DNA from: an uncultured Ruminococcus sp.
Lineage (GTDB): Bacteria > Bacillota > Clostridia > Oscillospirales > Ruminococcaceae
Length of the DNA stretch: 29,622 bases
Direction: 5' to 3'
Assembly (NCBI GenBank): GCA_937910385.1
Contig: CALEPT010000192.1
Coordinates: forward strand, 1-29,622
A program made the position numbers and the translations under genes. The notes below the pieces were generated by a model. The model saw nothing but the letters and a program-made list of their open reading frames with translations. It ran no database searches and was not told where the DNA came from. Positions 15,443 to 21,968 of the stretch are shown here, in pieces. How positions within the stretch are numbered: the first letter of the stretch is position 1; every line of letters begins with the position of its first letter.

Positions 15443-16078
15443 CTATTTATTCTGGGCATAATAGCGGCAGAAATAATTCAGCGGACATTCTCCGCATTTC
15501 GGGTTCCTTGCGCGGCATATGCCCCTCCCGAACTCAACCGTCCTGTGGCAGAAATCTGAGGAAACCTCCGGCGGTATCAGCTTCACAAGGTCTTTTTCCA
15601 CCTTTGCAGGCTCTTTGTTTTTTGTCAGCCCAAGCCGTCCTGTTATCCGTATGCAATGAGTGTCGGTAACTATCGCGGGCTTGCCGAAAACGTCCCCGAG
15701 CATGAGGTTAGCGGTCTTTCTGCCGATACCCGAAAGGGTCAGAAGCTCATCCATAGTAGAGGGCACCTCCCCGCCGAAGTCGTTGATGAGCTGATTCGCC
15801 ATTTCCTTGAGACTTCTGGCTTTTGTGTGGTAAAATCCGCACGGCTTTACGTCCTGTTCAAGCTCGGCAAGATCGGCATTTGCAAACGCCTCAAGGGTGG
15901 GGTACTTTTTAAAGAGAGTCTTGGTGACTATGTTGACCCTCGCATCGGTACACTGCGCTGCAAGGCGGGCCGCGAACATGAGCTGATACGGCTCGTTGTA
16001 ATCAAGGGTACAATCTGCATCAGGATAGAGCTTTTCAAGTTCAGCACAGGCAAGGTCGGCAATTTCCTGTTTTTTCAA
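15443..16078 (-). CDS. nth: Endonuclease III (DNA glycosylase/AP lyase)
   Basis: A 211-residue base-excision repair enzyme that removes oxidised pyrimidines and cuts at abasic sites. The helix-hairpin-helix LSGIGRKTAN carries catalytic Lys121, and VTDTH carries catalytic Asp139. The iron-sulfur loop is complete: Cys188, Cys195, Cys198, Cys204 (C-x6-C-x2-C-x5-C). The start overlaps the end of the upstream membrane-protein gene by 4 nt (ATGA), which indicates coupled translation. Confidence 0.96.
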   Translation of the reverse strand: MKKQEIADLACAELEKLYPDADCTLDYNEPYQLMFAARLAAQCTDARVNIVTKTLFKKYPTLEAFANADLAELEQDVKPCGFYHTKARSLKEMANQLINDFGGEVPSTMDELLTLSGIGRKTANLMLGDVFGKPAIVTDTHCIRITGRLGLTKNKEPAKVEKDLVKLIPPEVSSDFCHRTVEFGRGICRARNPKCGECPLNYFCRYYAQNK

Positions 16079-16434
16079 CGTCCTTCCCCCTTCATCAGCT
16101 TCTGTTTTGCCAGAATATCGTCGTACACCCTGTACATCTTCTGCACCGTGTTTTCAAGGAAATAGTAATGCTTTATGTAGAACGCCAGCAGCACCAAAAT
16201 TATCGTGATAAGCACCAGCAGCATTATATTCTCGATGACCAGAAACGCACACATAAATACCGTCAATATCAGTGCAAACATCATTGTCACGAGAAAGTGG
16301 ACTATCCGCTCGTGCTGCATGAAGGCTATCTTATCCTTATGCTCGGCGAGAATAGTATCGGCTTCATCGGCATCATTACACTTTTCGAGCCTGCTGATAA
16401 TATCAGCCATGTATTTTTTTAGATATTCCGTCAC
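16075..16434 (-). CDS. Small membrane protein with two transmembrane helices
   Basis: A 119-residue protein with a charged N-terminal helix (to ~residue 44), two adjacent hydrophobic helices (about 45-67 and 70-90) and a charged, probably cytoplasmic, C-terminal helix. The start is a GTG (16434) with GGAG 9 nt upstream; the nearby ATG at 16441 is out of frame. No family is recognised. It is the first gene of an operon with nth, the YjbQ-family gene and the sirtuin, driven by a full consensus promoter. Confidence 0.8.
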   Translation of the reverse strand: MTEYLKKYMADIISRLEKCNDADEADTILAEHKDKIAFMQHERIVHFLVTMMFALILTVFMCAFLVIENIMLLVLITIILVLLAFYIKHYYFLENTVQKMYRVYDDILAKQKLMKGEGR

Positions 16435-16478
16435 TTAACATCGCTCCTTTTAAGCAAATTGAACCAAACCACATTAAA

Positions 16479-16507
16479 ATTATACACCTTTTTATGAACA
16501 TTGTCAA
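16479..16507 (-). promoter_or_regulatory. Promoter of the membrane protein-nth-YjbQ-sirtuin operon
   Basis: On the minus strand TTGACA (16507-16502) and TATAAT (16484-16479) with a 17-bp spacer: perfect consensus, suggesting strong constitutive expression. Confidence 0.88.
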
Positions 16508-16570
16508 CAGGAACAGGCTCTCGCAGTACGGTCAATAAATTATATTAACTTTTCGCCTAAACAATATTAA

Positions 16571-16587
16571 TTTAAGTAGGATTTAAG
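16571..16587 (+). promoter_or_regulatory. TTTAAG-N5-TTTAAG direct repeat upstream of the GH26 gene
   Basis: TTTAAG at 16571-16576 and 16582-16587, 11-bp period, the same motif as at 21868-21895. It is about 90 bp upstream of the mapped -35, so it does not have activator spacing to that promoter. Confidence 0.45.
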
Positions 16588-16678
16588 CTGAATATTACCC
16601 GTTTTGCCAAAAATATCTCCTTGGGATTGTGTAATTGACCAAAGTTTTTTGATACCATGAACTTTTTTTGGAATTTTA

Positions 16679-16707
16679 TTGATTTTCAGCTGAAAGAGAC
16701 TTATAAT
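16679..16707 (+). promoter_or_regulatory. Promoter of the GH26 gene
   Basis: TTGATT (16679-16684) and TATAAT (16702-16707) with a 17-bp spacer, 34 bp before ATG 16742. Confidence 0.75.
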
Positions 16708-16741
16708 TAAAGTACAATATTACATTTGGGAGGGTATTAAA

Positions 16742-18973
16742 ATGTTTTCCAGAATTTTCAAGAAGGCAGGTGCAGCCGCTATGGCAGCCGCTATGGTACT
16801 GAACGGCTCTGTTATAGGCGCGGCTGTTACCGACGCTGCCGATTCGGCAGTGACTACCTACGAATTTGAAGACGCCGTGCTTTCGAGCGACATCACTGTT
16901 GAATCCGTATCGGGAGCAAGCGGCGGAAGCGTTGCCTATATGCAGAGCAGCGGTTCTATCACAATGTCAGTAGATGTTGCATCTACCGGTATGTATACCG
17001 TCACTATCTACGCTTACGGCGTCGGCGGTTCAAAGATCAATAACATAAGCATAAACGGCGCAGCCTCTGAAAGTCTTGCTATCCCTGAGGGAAGCGACTC
17101 AGATTTCTCTGCTATCGAAATGTCCGTTAAGCTCACTGCCGGCACTAACACGATTGAAATAACACCTTCATGGGGCTGGTCGAAGTTCGATAAGCTCACC
17201 GTTGAGTCAGCCGTTCTTCCTGATATAATCGCTACTCAGCCCTATACCTGCGATACCGAAGCTACAGCAGAAACTCAGAGCCTTATGGCTTATCTCGCAG
17301 AGGTATACGGCAGTCACATCATCTCGGGTCAGCAGGAGATCTATAAATACGGTCCTCATGATTTCGAGTATGAGTTTGAGTACCTCAACGATCTGACAGG
17401 TCATTATCCTGCCCTCAGAGGCTTCGACTTCGGAAACATCATCTGCCCCGCTTTCCAGAGCGATGATGATCCTACATCACGTGTTATCGACTGGGTAGGA
17501 AACAGAGGCGGTATCGCCGAAGTCTCGATACATATAAACGTTCCTACAGACTTTGCCAGCTATACTATCGGCTCGGATATCGGCTGGGACAACACAACAT
17601 ACTCTCAGAACACCGATTTCTCGCCGGCTAACGCTTCTGTAGAGGGAACTAAGGAAAACGAGTACTATCATCAGGCACTCGAAACCCTCGCAGCAAGCTT
17701 CAAAACCCTTCAGGATCAGGGTATCCCCGTTATCTTCCGTCCTCTCCACGAAGCAGAAGGCGGCGGCGGTGAGACAGGATCATGGTTCTGGTGGGGCAGA
17801 GAAGGCTCACAGGCTTACAAGGATCTCTGGGTATACACATACGAGACTATGACCGAGGAATTCGGGCTCCACAACCTCATCTGGGCTTGGAACAGCTATA
17901 ATTACGAGACATCAGCCAATTGGTATCCCGGCGATGATTACGTTGATATCATCGGCTACGATAAATACAACTGTACGGTATATCTCGAAGAGGACAACTG
18001 GGCAGGAAGACTCGTTCACAATGACAGCGCTATAAGCTCTACCTTCTACGGTATCATGCAGAAATATAACAGCGCCAAAATGGTCGCTATGATGGAGAAC
18101 GACTGCTTCTCTACAGTAGAGAACCTAACAACAGAAAAGGCCGGCTGGCTCTACTTCATGACATGGTATGACGGTGGAAGCGATAATATCAACTTCCTTA
18201 CAAACCCCATATTCAATACCGAAGAGGATACTATCAATATGTATCAGAGCGATTACTGTATCACTCTTGACGAGCTCCCCGAAGACCTCTACGGTCAGAG
18301 CATTGTTGACAGAACTACAGTCTCCACAACAACTACTACAACTACAACACAGGATCCCAATGTAACTACCACAACAACTGCCTTCACATTCAAGAGCAAG
18401 TCATACACGGTAACTCTCCCCGAGGCAGACCAGAGAGATACGATCATTCTCGAGATCGAGGGTGCTGCCACAGCTTCTATCGGCGGCGGAATAGGCTACG
18501 GCACGAGCGCTGCTGACTGGGTGAACCTCGAATGGAGCGGCAACGCAGACTCCGACGGAAAGCTTTCCGTTCCGGTCGATATCTCTGAAATACCCGAGAG
18601 CTTCTCAACCGTTGAAGTACAGATCTGGTGGTCAAATGTATGGGACAGCAAGACAGAGACCGCTACCGACTATGACTGCGATCTCGTTGACTACAGCTTC
18701 ACAACTCACGGCATGGGCGATATACTTTACGGCGATGCTAACTGCAATGAGAATGTTGACCTCTCAGATGCGGTTCTTATCCTCCAGTCACAGGCTAATC
18801 CCGATAAGTACGGCGTGAACGGAACGGATGAAAATCATATTACAGAAGATGGTATGACAAACGCAGACTGCTGTGACCCCGGCGACGGCGTAACACCAAA
18901 GGACGCTCTTGCTGTTCAGAAGTATCAGCTCCACCTCGTAACGCTCCCCGAATATTCGACCTCAGAGGAATAA
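16742..18973 (+). CDS. Secreted cellulosomal GH26 beta-mannanase (CBM35-GH26-CBM-like-dockerin)
   Basis: A 743-residue modular enzyme. Signal peptide ~1-34; CBM35 ~38-157 (YEFEDAVLSS at the start, WGWSKFDKLTVE at the end); GH26 ~165-510 with SGQQE, RPLHEAEGG (acid/base Glu337), WAWNSYNYE and MMENDC (nucleophile candidate Glu452); Thr-rich linker ~523-546; CBM-like beta-sandwich ~548-654 with VEVQIWWSNVWDS; dockerin ~658-740 (LYGDANCNENVDLSDAVLIL ... DALAVQKYQLHL). It would hydrolyse beta-1,4-mannans outside the cell and dock to a scaffoldin. GGGAGGG lies 7 nt before ATG 16742. The CBM-like module is related to those of the two metallopeptidase-like proteins but not identical. No residue loss is seen. 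Confidence 0.94.
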   Translation: MFSRIFKKAGAAAMAAAMVLNGSVIGAAVTDAADSAVTTYEFEDAVLSSDITVESVSGASGGSVAYMQSSGSITMSVDVASTGMYTVTIYAYGVGGSKINNISINGAASESLAIPEGSDSDFSAIEMSVKLTAGTNTIEITPSWGWSKFDKLTVESAVLPDIIATQPYTCDTEATAETQSLMAYLAEVYGSHIISGQQEIYKYGPHDFEYEFEYLNDLTGHYPALRGFDFGNIICPAFQSDDDPTSRVIDWVGNRGGIAEVSIHINVPTDFASYTIGSDIGWDNTTYSQNTDFSPANASVEGTKENEYYHQALETLAASFKTLQDQGIPVIFRPLHEAEGGGGETGSWFWWGREGSQAYKDLWVYTYETMTEEFGLHNLIWAWNSYNYETSANWYPGDDYVDIIGYDKYNCTVYLEEDNWAGRLVHNDSAISSTFYGIMQKYNSAKMVAMMENDCFSTVENLTTEKAGWLYFMTWYDGGSDNINFLTNPIFNTEEDTINMYQSDYCITLDELPEDLYGQSIVDRTTVSTTTTTTTTQDPNVTTTTTAFTFKSKSYTVTLPEADQRDTIILEIEGAATASIGGGIGYGTSAADWVNLEWSGNADSDGKLSVPVDISEIPESFSTVEVQIWWSNVWDSKTETATDYDCDLVDYSFTTHGMGDILYGDANCNENVDLSDAVLILQSQANPDKYGVNGTDENHITEDGMTNADCCDPGDGVTPKDALAVQKYQLHLVTLPEYSTSEE

Positions 18974-18995
18974 TTACAAAGAGTTAATAAAAACT

Positions 18996-19026
18996 ATCCC
19001 CTCCCCGGATTTCCTGAGGAGGGGAT
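18996..19026. terminator. Hairpin after the GH26 gene
   Basis: ATCCCCTCC (18996-19004) pairs with GGAGGGGAT (19018-19026). The stem is strong but there is no T tail, so it may terminate or protect the mRNA end. Confidence 0.6.
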
Positions 19027-19128
19027 CTCTATATCAGAGATCAGAATATATGTCCGCAAGGTGGGCAGATTACTAAATAGTGCTGAAGGCAACCCTTTTT
19101 AACTTCTAATTTCTCATCTCTAACTTCT

Positions 19129-19153
19129 ACGTAAGTCAAAAATTGATTTACGT
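19129..19153. repeat. Inverted repeat upstream of the lipid kinase gene
   Basis: ACGTAAGTCAA (19129-19139) and TTGATTTACGT (19143-19153) are inverted with one mismatch. They lie 20 bp upstream of the -35 and could be an operator. Just before it, TAACTTCT-type short repeats occur at 19100-19128. Confidence 0.45.
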
Positions 19154-19172
19154 ATCTATATACGCCGTTTTC

Positions 19173-19201
19173 TTGACAAAGCGAGGGCATTATGATAGAA
19201 T
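19173..19201 (+). promoter_or_regulatory. Promoter of the lipid kinase gene
   Basis: TTGACA (19173-19178) and TAGAAT (19196-19201) with a 17-bp spacer. Confidence 0.75.
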
Positions 19202-19229
19202 ATATACAGCGTGAAAAGGAGCTATGCCT

Positions 19230-20144
19230 ATGAAAAAAATGTATTTTATAGTAAATCTTGTAGCCGGGAAGGCAGAGATAAGCAAGAACCTCGGCGCAAT
19301 AATTGATGAATTTACACGTGCAGAATACGATATCACGATACACACTACCCAGAGCGGAACTGACGCCGCTTACTGTGCACGGTATGCCTGTGACAGCGGC
19401 TATGACCTGCTTGTATGTGCGGGCGGCGATGGAACTCTCAGTCAATGCCTCCAAGGGATAATGGAAAGCGAATCTCCAATACCAATCGGCTATATACCGG
19501 CAGGTTCTACCAATGATTTTGCTAAAAGCCTCGGTATCCCAACCGATCCAATGAGAGCTGTCAGGTATATCATCGAGGGTGAACCATGCCTCTGTGACGT
19601 TGGCAGACTGAATGATCAATGCTTTTCGTATATAGCAGCGTTCGGTGCGTTCACCAACGTTTCGTATGAGACTTCTCAGAGAGTCAAAAATCTTTTCGGC
19701 CACGCGGCTTATGTTGCCAACGGAGCAATGCAGATCGGCAGCATAAAATCCAAAAATCTGCGAATTGAACACGACGGCGAAACGATAGAGGGCGAGTTCA
19801 TCTACGGCATGATAACCAATACCGCTTCGGTCGCCGGTTTGCTTTCGATAAAGGACTTCCTGCTGGACGACGGCGTCTTTGAGGTCACGCTGATACAAAA
19901 GCCCAAGAACGTTATGGAGCTCGGCGCAACGGAGCTGTCACTGCTGAAAAACGATAACTCGGATAAGAACATCATCTTCTTCCGTACCGACAGGATAGTG
20001 ATAACAAATCTCGACGAGGAGCCGTTCACGTGGACCCGCGACGGTGAGTACGGCGGCAACTGCACTGTCAACGAGATAGTAAACCACAAGCAGGCTATCC
20101 CGTTCATCGTAAATTATAAGAGCCAGCTCCCATTCTCTGAATGA
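19230..20144 (+). CDS. Diacylglycerol kinase family lipid kinase (DgkB/YegS type)
   Basis: About 304 residues, normal length. The catalytic domain begins MKKMYFIVNLVAGK and contains the ATP loop GGDGTL (65-70) and GSTNDFAKSLGIP (92-104), both typical of DAGK_cat lipid kinases. The C-terminal beta-domain follows (YIAAFGAFTNVSYET, LLDDGVFEVTLI). It phosphorylates diacylglycerol or a related lipid at the inner membrane face, recycling it to phosphatidate. The start at 19230 is chosen over the in-frame ATG at 19224 because AAAAGGAG (19214-19221) is 8 nt away from it, against 2 nt. It is a single-gene unit with its own promoter, ending at a terminator shared with the convergent peroxide operon. 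Confidence 0.92.
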   Translation: MKKMYFIVNLVAGKAEISKNLGAIIDEFTRAEYDITIHTTQSGTDAAYCARYACDSGYDLLVCAGGDGTLSQCLQGIMESESPIPIGYIPAGSTNDFAKSLGIPTDPMRAVRYIIEGEPCLCDVGRLNDQCFSYIAAFGAFTNVSYETSQRVKNLFGHAAYVANGAMQIGSIKSKNLRIEHDGETIEGEFIYGMITNTASVAGLLSIKDFLLDDGVFEVTLIQKPKNVMELGATELSLLKNDNSDKNIIFFRTDRIVITNLDEEPFTWTRDGEYGGNCTVNEIVNHKQAIPFIVNYKSQLPFSE

Positions 20145-20259
20145 TACAGATATAAAGGAACACATAACTGCAATACCCATATATAGGATCATGCATACTG
20201 CCGGGAAAACCTCTCTGAAGAAAGGTCCTCTCCTGACCGAAGCCCGTCCAATATGTCAA

Positions 20260-20287
20260 TGAGGACCCTTTTGAAAAAGGGTCCTCA
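20260..20287. terminator. Bidirectional terminator between the lipid kinase and ohrR
   Basis: TGAGGACCCTTTT and AAAAGGGTCCTCA form a nearly uninterrupted stem, with A/T-rich sequence on both sides. The genes on either side converge on it. Confidence 0.8.
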
Positions 20288-20339
20288 TCAATTATATATA
20301 AATTTCCCACTTGAGTATTTCAGTTACGGGCGGCTCTTT

Positions 20340-20795
20340 TTATTCCTGCCTGCAGCTTCCGAGTATCTTGTAAAGCAGTCTGTAAAGCTCCATGGCTTCA
20401 TCTGAGCCAAGAGTTATGCAGCAGCCGATCTTCTGAGGAATGCTCAAAGCCTTTTCCCTCAGCGATTCGCCCTCGGGAGTTATCTCGGCAAGGAGGACGC
20501 GCTCATCCTGTGAGCTTCTGTAGCGCTTGATAAGCCCTTTTCCTTCCAGACTTTTCAGAACGGGAGTAAGGGTTCCGGAATCAAGAAACAGCTTTGAACC
20601 GAGTTCCTTTACGCTTATCTTTTTATCCGACCACAGCACCATCATTGTAATGTACTGGGTATAGGTGAGACCGATCTCCTCCAGAAAAGGGCGGTATTTC
20701 TTTATTATCTCCCTCGAACAGGCATACAGCGGAAAGCAAAGCTGATTTTCGAGCCTGAGCGCGTCATAAGGGTCATTTCCATTCTGTTTATGCAT
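20340..20795 (-). CDS. ohrR: Organic-peroxide-sensing MarR-family repressor OhrR
   Basis: About 151 residues. Residues 15-30 read ENQLCFPLYACSREI: Cys20 is at the place of the single peroxide-sensing Cys of OhrR (Cys15 in B. subtilis), and the segment YTQYITMMVLW plus LFLDSGTLTPVLKSLEGKGL (wing helix-turn-helix) matches that protein closely. Oxidation of this Cys by organic hydroperoxide or hypochlorite releases the repressor from DNA. ATG 20795 is preferred: it overlaps the end of the TSCPD gene by 8 nt and gives the normal OhrR length, whereas the longer frame to 20846 would run far into that gene. It is last in an operon with glutathione peroxidase, which it probably represses. Confidence 0.9.
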   Translation of the reverse strand: MHKQNGNDPYDALRLENQLCFPLYACSREIIKKYRPFLEEIGLTYTQYITMMVLWSDKKISVKELGSKLFLDSGTLTPVLKSLEGKGLIKRYRSSQDERVLLAEITPEGESLREKALSIPQKIGCCITLGSDEAMELYRLLYKILGSCRQE

Positions 20796-21048
20796 TTTTC
20801 TGAGCCTCATAAGCCTCGCGGACGGCAAGAGCAAGCTGATCGGCACACGATGTAGGACGTCTGCCGCAGGTATTTCCTTTTAGCTTTTCTTCGATCTGTT
20901 CAACGGTCCAGCCATCAATAAGCTTTGAGATAGCCTTAAGATTTCCATTGCAGCCTCCCATAAAAGCGATATTTGTGATGACGTTTCCGTCTATGTGAAA
21001 GCTTATCTGCTGAGCGCATACCATTTGTGTATCATACGTATAATCCAT
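20788..21048 (-). CDS. TSCPD-domain protein
   Basis: An 86-residue protein of the TSCPD family (TIGR03905-like): FMGGCNGNLKAISKLIDG, then TCGRRPTSCADQLALA, giving three well-placed Cys. The domain is also found at the C-terminus of B12-dependent ribonucleotide reductases and in free-standing proteins of unknown role; a redox or nucleotide-binding function has been suggested. GGAGG is 7 nt before ATG 21048. It sits 12 nt after the peroxidase gene and overlaps ohrR, so it is part of the peroxide operon, which hints at a thiol/redox role here. Confidence 0.9.
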   Translation of the reverse strand: MDYTYDTQMVCAQQISFHIDGNVITNIAFMGGCNGNLKAISKLIDGWTVEQIEEKLKGNTCGRRPTSCADQLALAVREAYEAQKNA

Positions 21049-21060
21049 AATGAGACCTCC

Positions 21061-21600
21061 TCAGATTATTTCGTTGATTTTTTCGTCGATTTTTCCGGGT
21101 TCCGTAGTCGGAGCGAAGCGCCCGATGACCTTGCCCTGTCTGTCAACGAGGAATTTTGTGAAGTTCCACTTTACATCGCCGGGATTTTTCGCCGTACTGC
21201 TTATTTTTTCAATAGCCTTCATCGCGAGCTTGTTCTTCATTCCCTGCACTTCCTCCTCGGGGGCTTCCTTTTTAAGATAAGCGAACAGAGGTGATTCATT
21301 CTCGCCGTTCACATCGGTCTTGGCAAACTGCTTAAATGTAATTCCGAAGCGTGATTGACAGAAGCTGACTATCTCTTCCTCTGTTCCCGGAGCCTGATTT
21401 GCAAACTGATTGCAGGGGAAATCGAGTATTTCCAGTCCCTTTTCCTGATATTTTTCATATAGATCCTGAAGCCCGTCATACTGCGGAGTGAAGCCGCAGC
21501 CCGTGGCAGTATTAACGATAAGGAGCACCTTTCCCTTATAATCAGCAAGTGATACCTCATTGCCCTGTGCATCCTTTACATTGAAATCATAAATATTCAT
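21061..21600 (-). CDS. Glutathione peroxidase-family thiol peroxidase
   Basis: A 179-residue Cys-type peroxidase. The catalytic tetrad is visible: Cys35 (NTATGCGFTPQY), Gln65 (FPCNQF), Trp145 and Asn146 (VKWNFTKFLVD). A second Cys in FPCNQF (63) and Cys81 are available for resolution. In bacteria such enzymes usually use thioredoxin to reduce hydroperoxides. ATG 21600 is preferred over 21606 because GGAGG then has 8-nt spacing rather than 2. It is the first gene of the operon gpx-TSCPD-ohrR, read from a consensus-like promoter overlapped by OhrR-type boxes. Confidence 0.94.
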   Translation of the reverse strand: MNIYDFNVKDAQGNEVSLADYKGKVLLIVNTATGCGFTPQYDGLQDLYEKYQEKGLEILDFPCNQFANQAPGTEEEIVSFCQSRFGITFKQFAKTDVNGENESPLFAYLKKEAPEEEVQGMKNKLAMKAIEKISSTAKNPGDVKWNFTKFLVDRQGKVIGRFAPTTEPGKIDEKINEII

Positions 21601-21622
21601 TTTCATAACCTCCTGTTTTTAG

Positions 21623-21647
21623 TTGAACTCATTTCGATTGAGTTCAA
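21623..21647. promoter_or_regulatory. Palindromic operator candidate in the gpx leader
   Basis: TTGAACTCA (21623-21631) and TGAGTTCAA (21639-21647) form a perfect inverted repeat around a 7-nt centre, at the expected transcription start of gpx. Next to it TTCAATTAAATTTTACA (21643-21659) resembles the OhrR box (TACAATT-AATTGTA type) and overlaps the -10. Either or both may bind OhrR. Confidence 0.55.
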
Positions 21648-21651
21648 TTAA

Positions 21652-21680
21652 ATTTTACATCACAAAACCGGCTTTGTCAA
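21652..21680 (-). promoter_or_regulatory. Promoter of the gpx-TSCPD-ohrR operon
   Basis: On the minus strand TTGACA (21680-21675) and TAAAAT (21657-21652) with a 17-bp spacer. Confidence 0.8.
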
Positions 21681-21867
21681 GAGTTTTTTGAAAAGTTTTT
21701 GTTTTAACTGTAGCAGAAGTGGTCCACCTTATCCAATTTGATAAAATAATGCGCCAAAACTACGCATCTGACAACTCGTACAGCACAAATATCCTTTCTT
21801 ATCATTCGCAGATGAATTGTAGAAACAGACAATTTGTATTCAAATATTACGAAAAAATTAATTGGCT

Positions 21868-21911
21868 TTTAAGATAACTTTAAGATTATTTTAAGAATGA
21901 CCGTTTATAAT
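21868..21911 (+). promoter_or_regulatory. CiaR-type triple repeat and -10 of the large dockerin gene
   Basis: TTTAAG occurs at 21868-21873, 21879-21884 and 21890-21895, each followed by 5 bp, an exact 11-bp period. TATAAT lies at 21906-21911, exactly 10 bp after the last repeat, and no -35 hexamer is present. TTTAAG-N5-TTTAAG about 10 bp from the -10 is the known architecture of CiaR-activated promoters in streptococci; tandem 11-bp repeats are general for OmpR/PhoB-family regulators. Confidence 0.7.
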
Positions 21912-21968
21912 CAGAAACATAGACAACGTATCTTATCCTAAAAAATATTATTAAGGAGATTGATAATT

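Larger units (their letters stand above)
16435..16741. other. Divergent regulatory region between the nth operon and the GH26 gene
   Basis: No gene. It contains the minus-strand promoter at 16479-16507, a TTTAAG-N5-TTTAAG pair at 16571-16587, a plus-strand promoter at 16679-16707 and the GH26 ribosome binding site GGGAGGG at 16728-16734. The rest is A/T-rich. Confidence 0.7.
21607..21968. other. Divergent regulatory region between the peroxide operon and the large dockerin gene
   Basis: No gene. On the left is the minus-strand gpx promoter with a 25-bp palindrome in its leader; on the right are three TTTAAG repeats and a -10 for the dockerin gene. The middle (about 21690-21860) is A/T-rich with nothing recognised. 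Confidence 0.7.

Noticed and set aside
18974..19223. Short TAACTTCT repeats near 19100-19128 as a tandem-repeat locus
   Set aside because: Only two or three imperfect units, too few to support a repeat locus.
19041..19898. Long open frame of 285 codons on the minus strand
   Set aside because: It is antisense to the lipid kinase gene, which has all family motifs, a promoter and a ribosome binding site. The antisense frame has no recognisable domain and runs through the promoter region.
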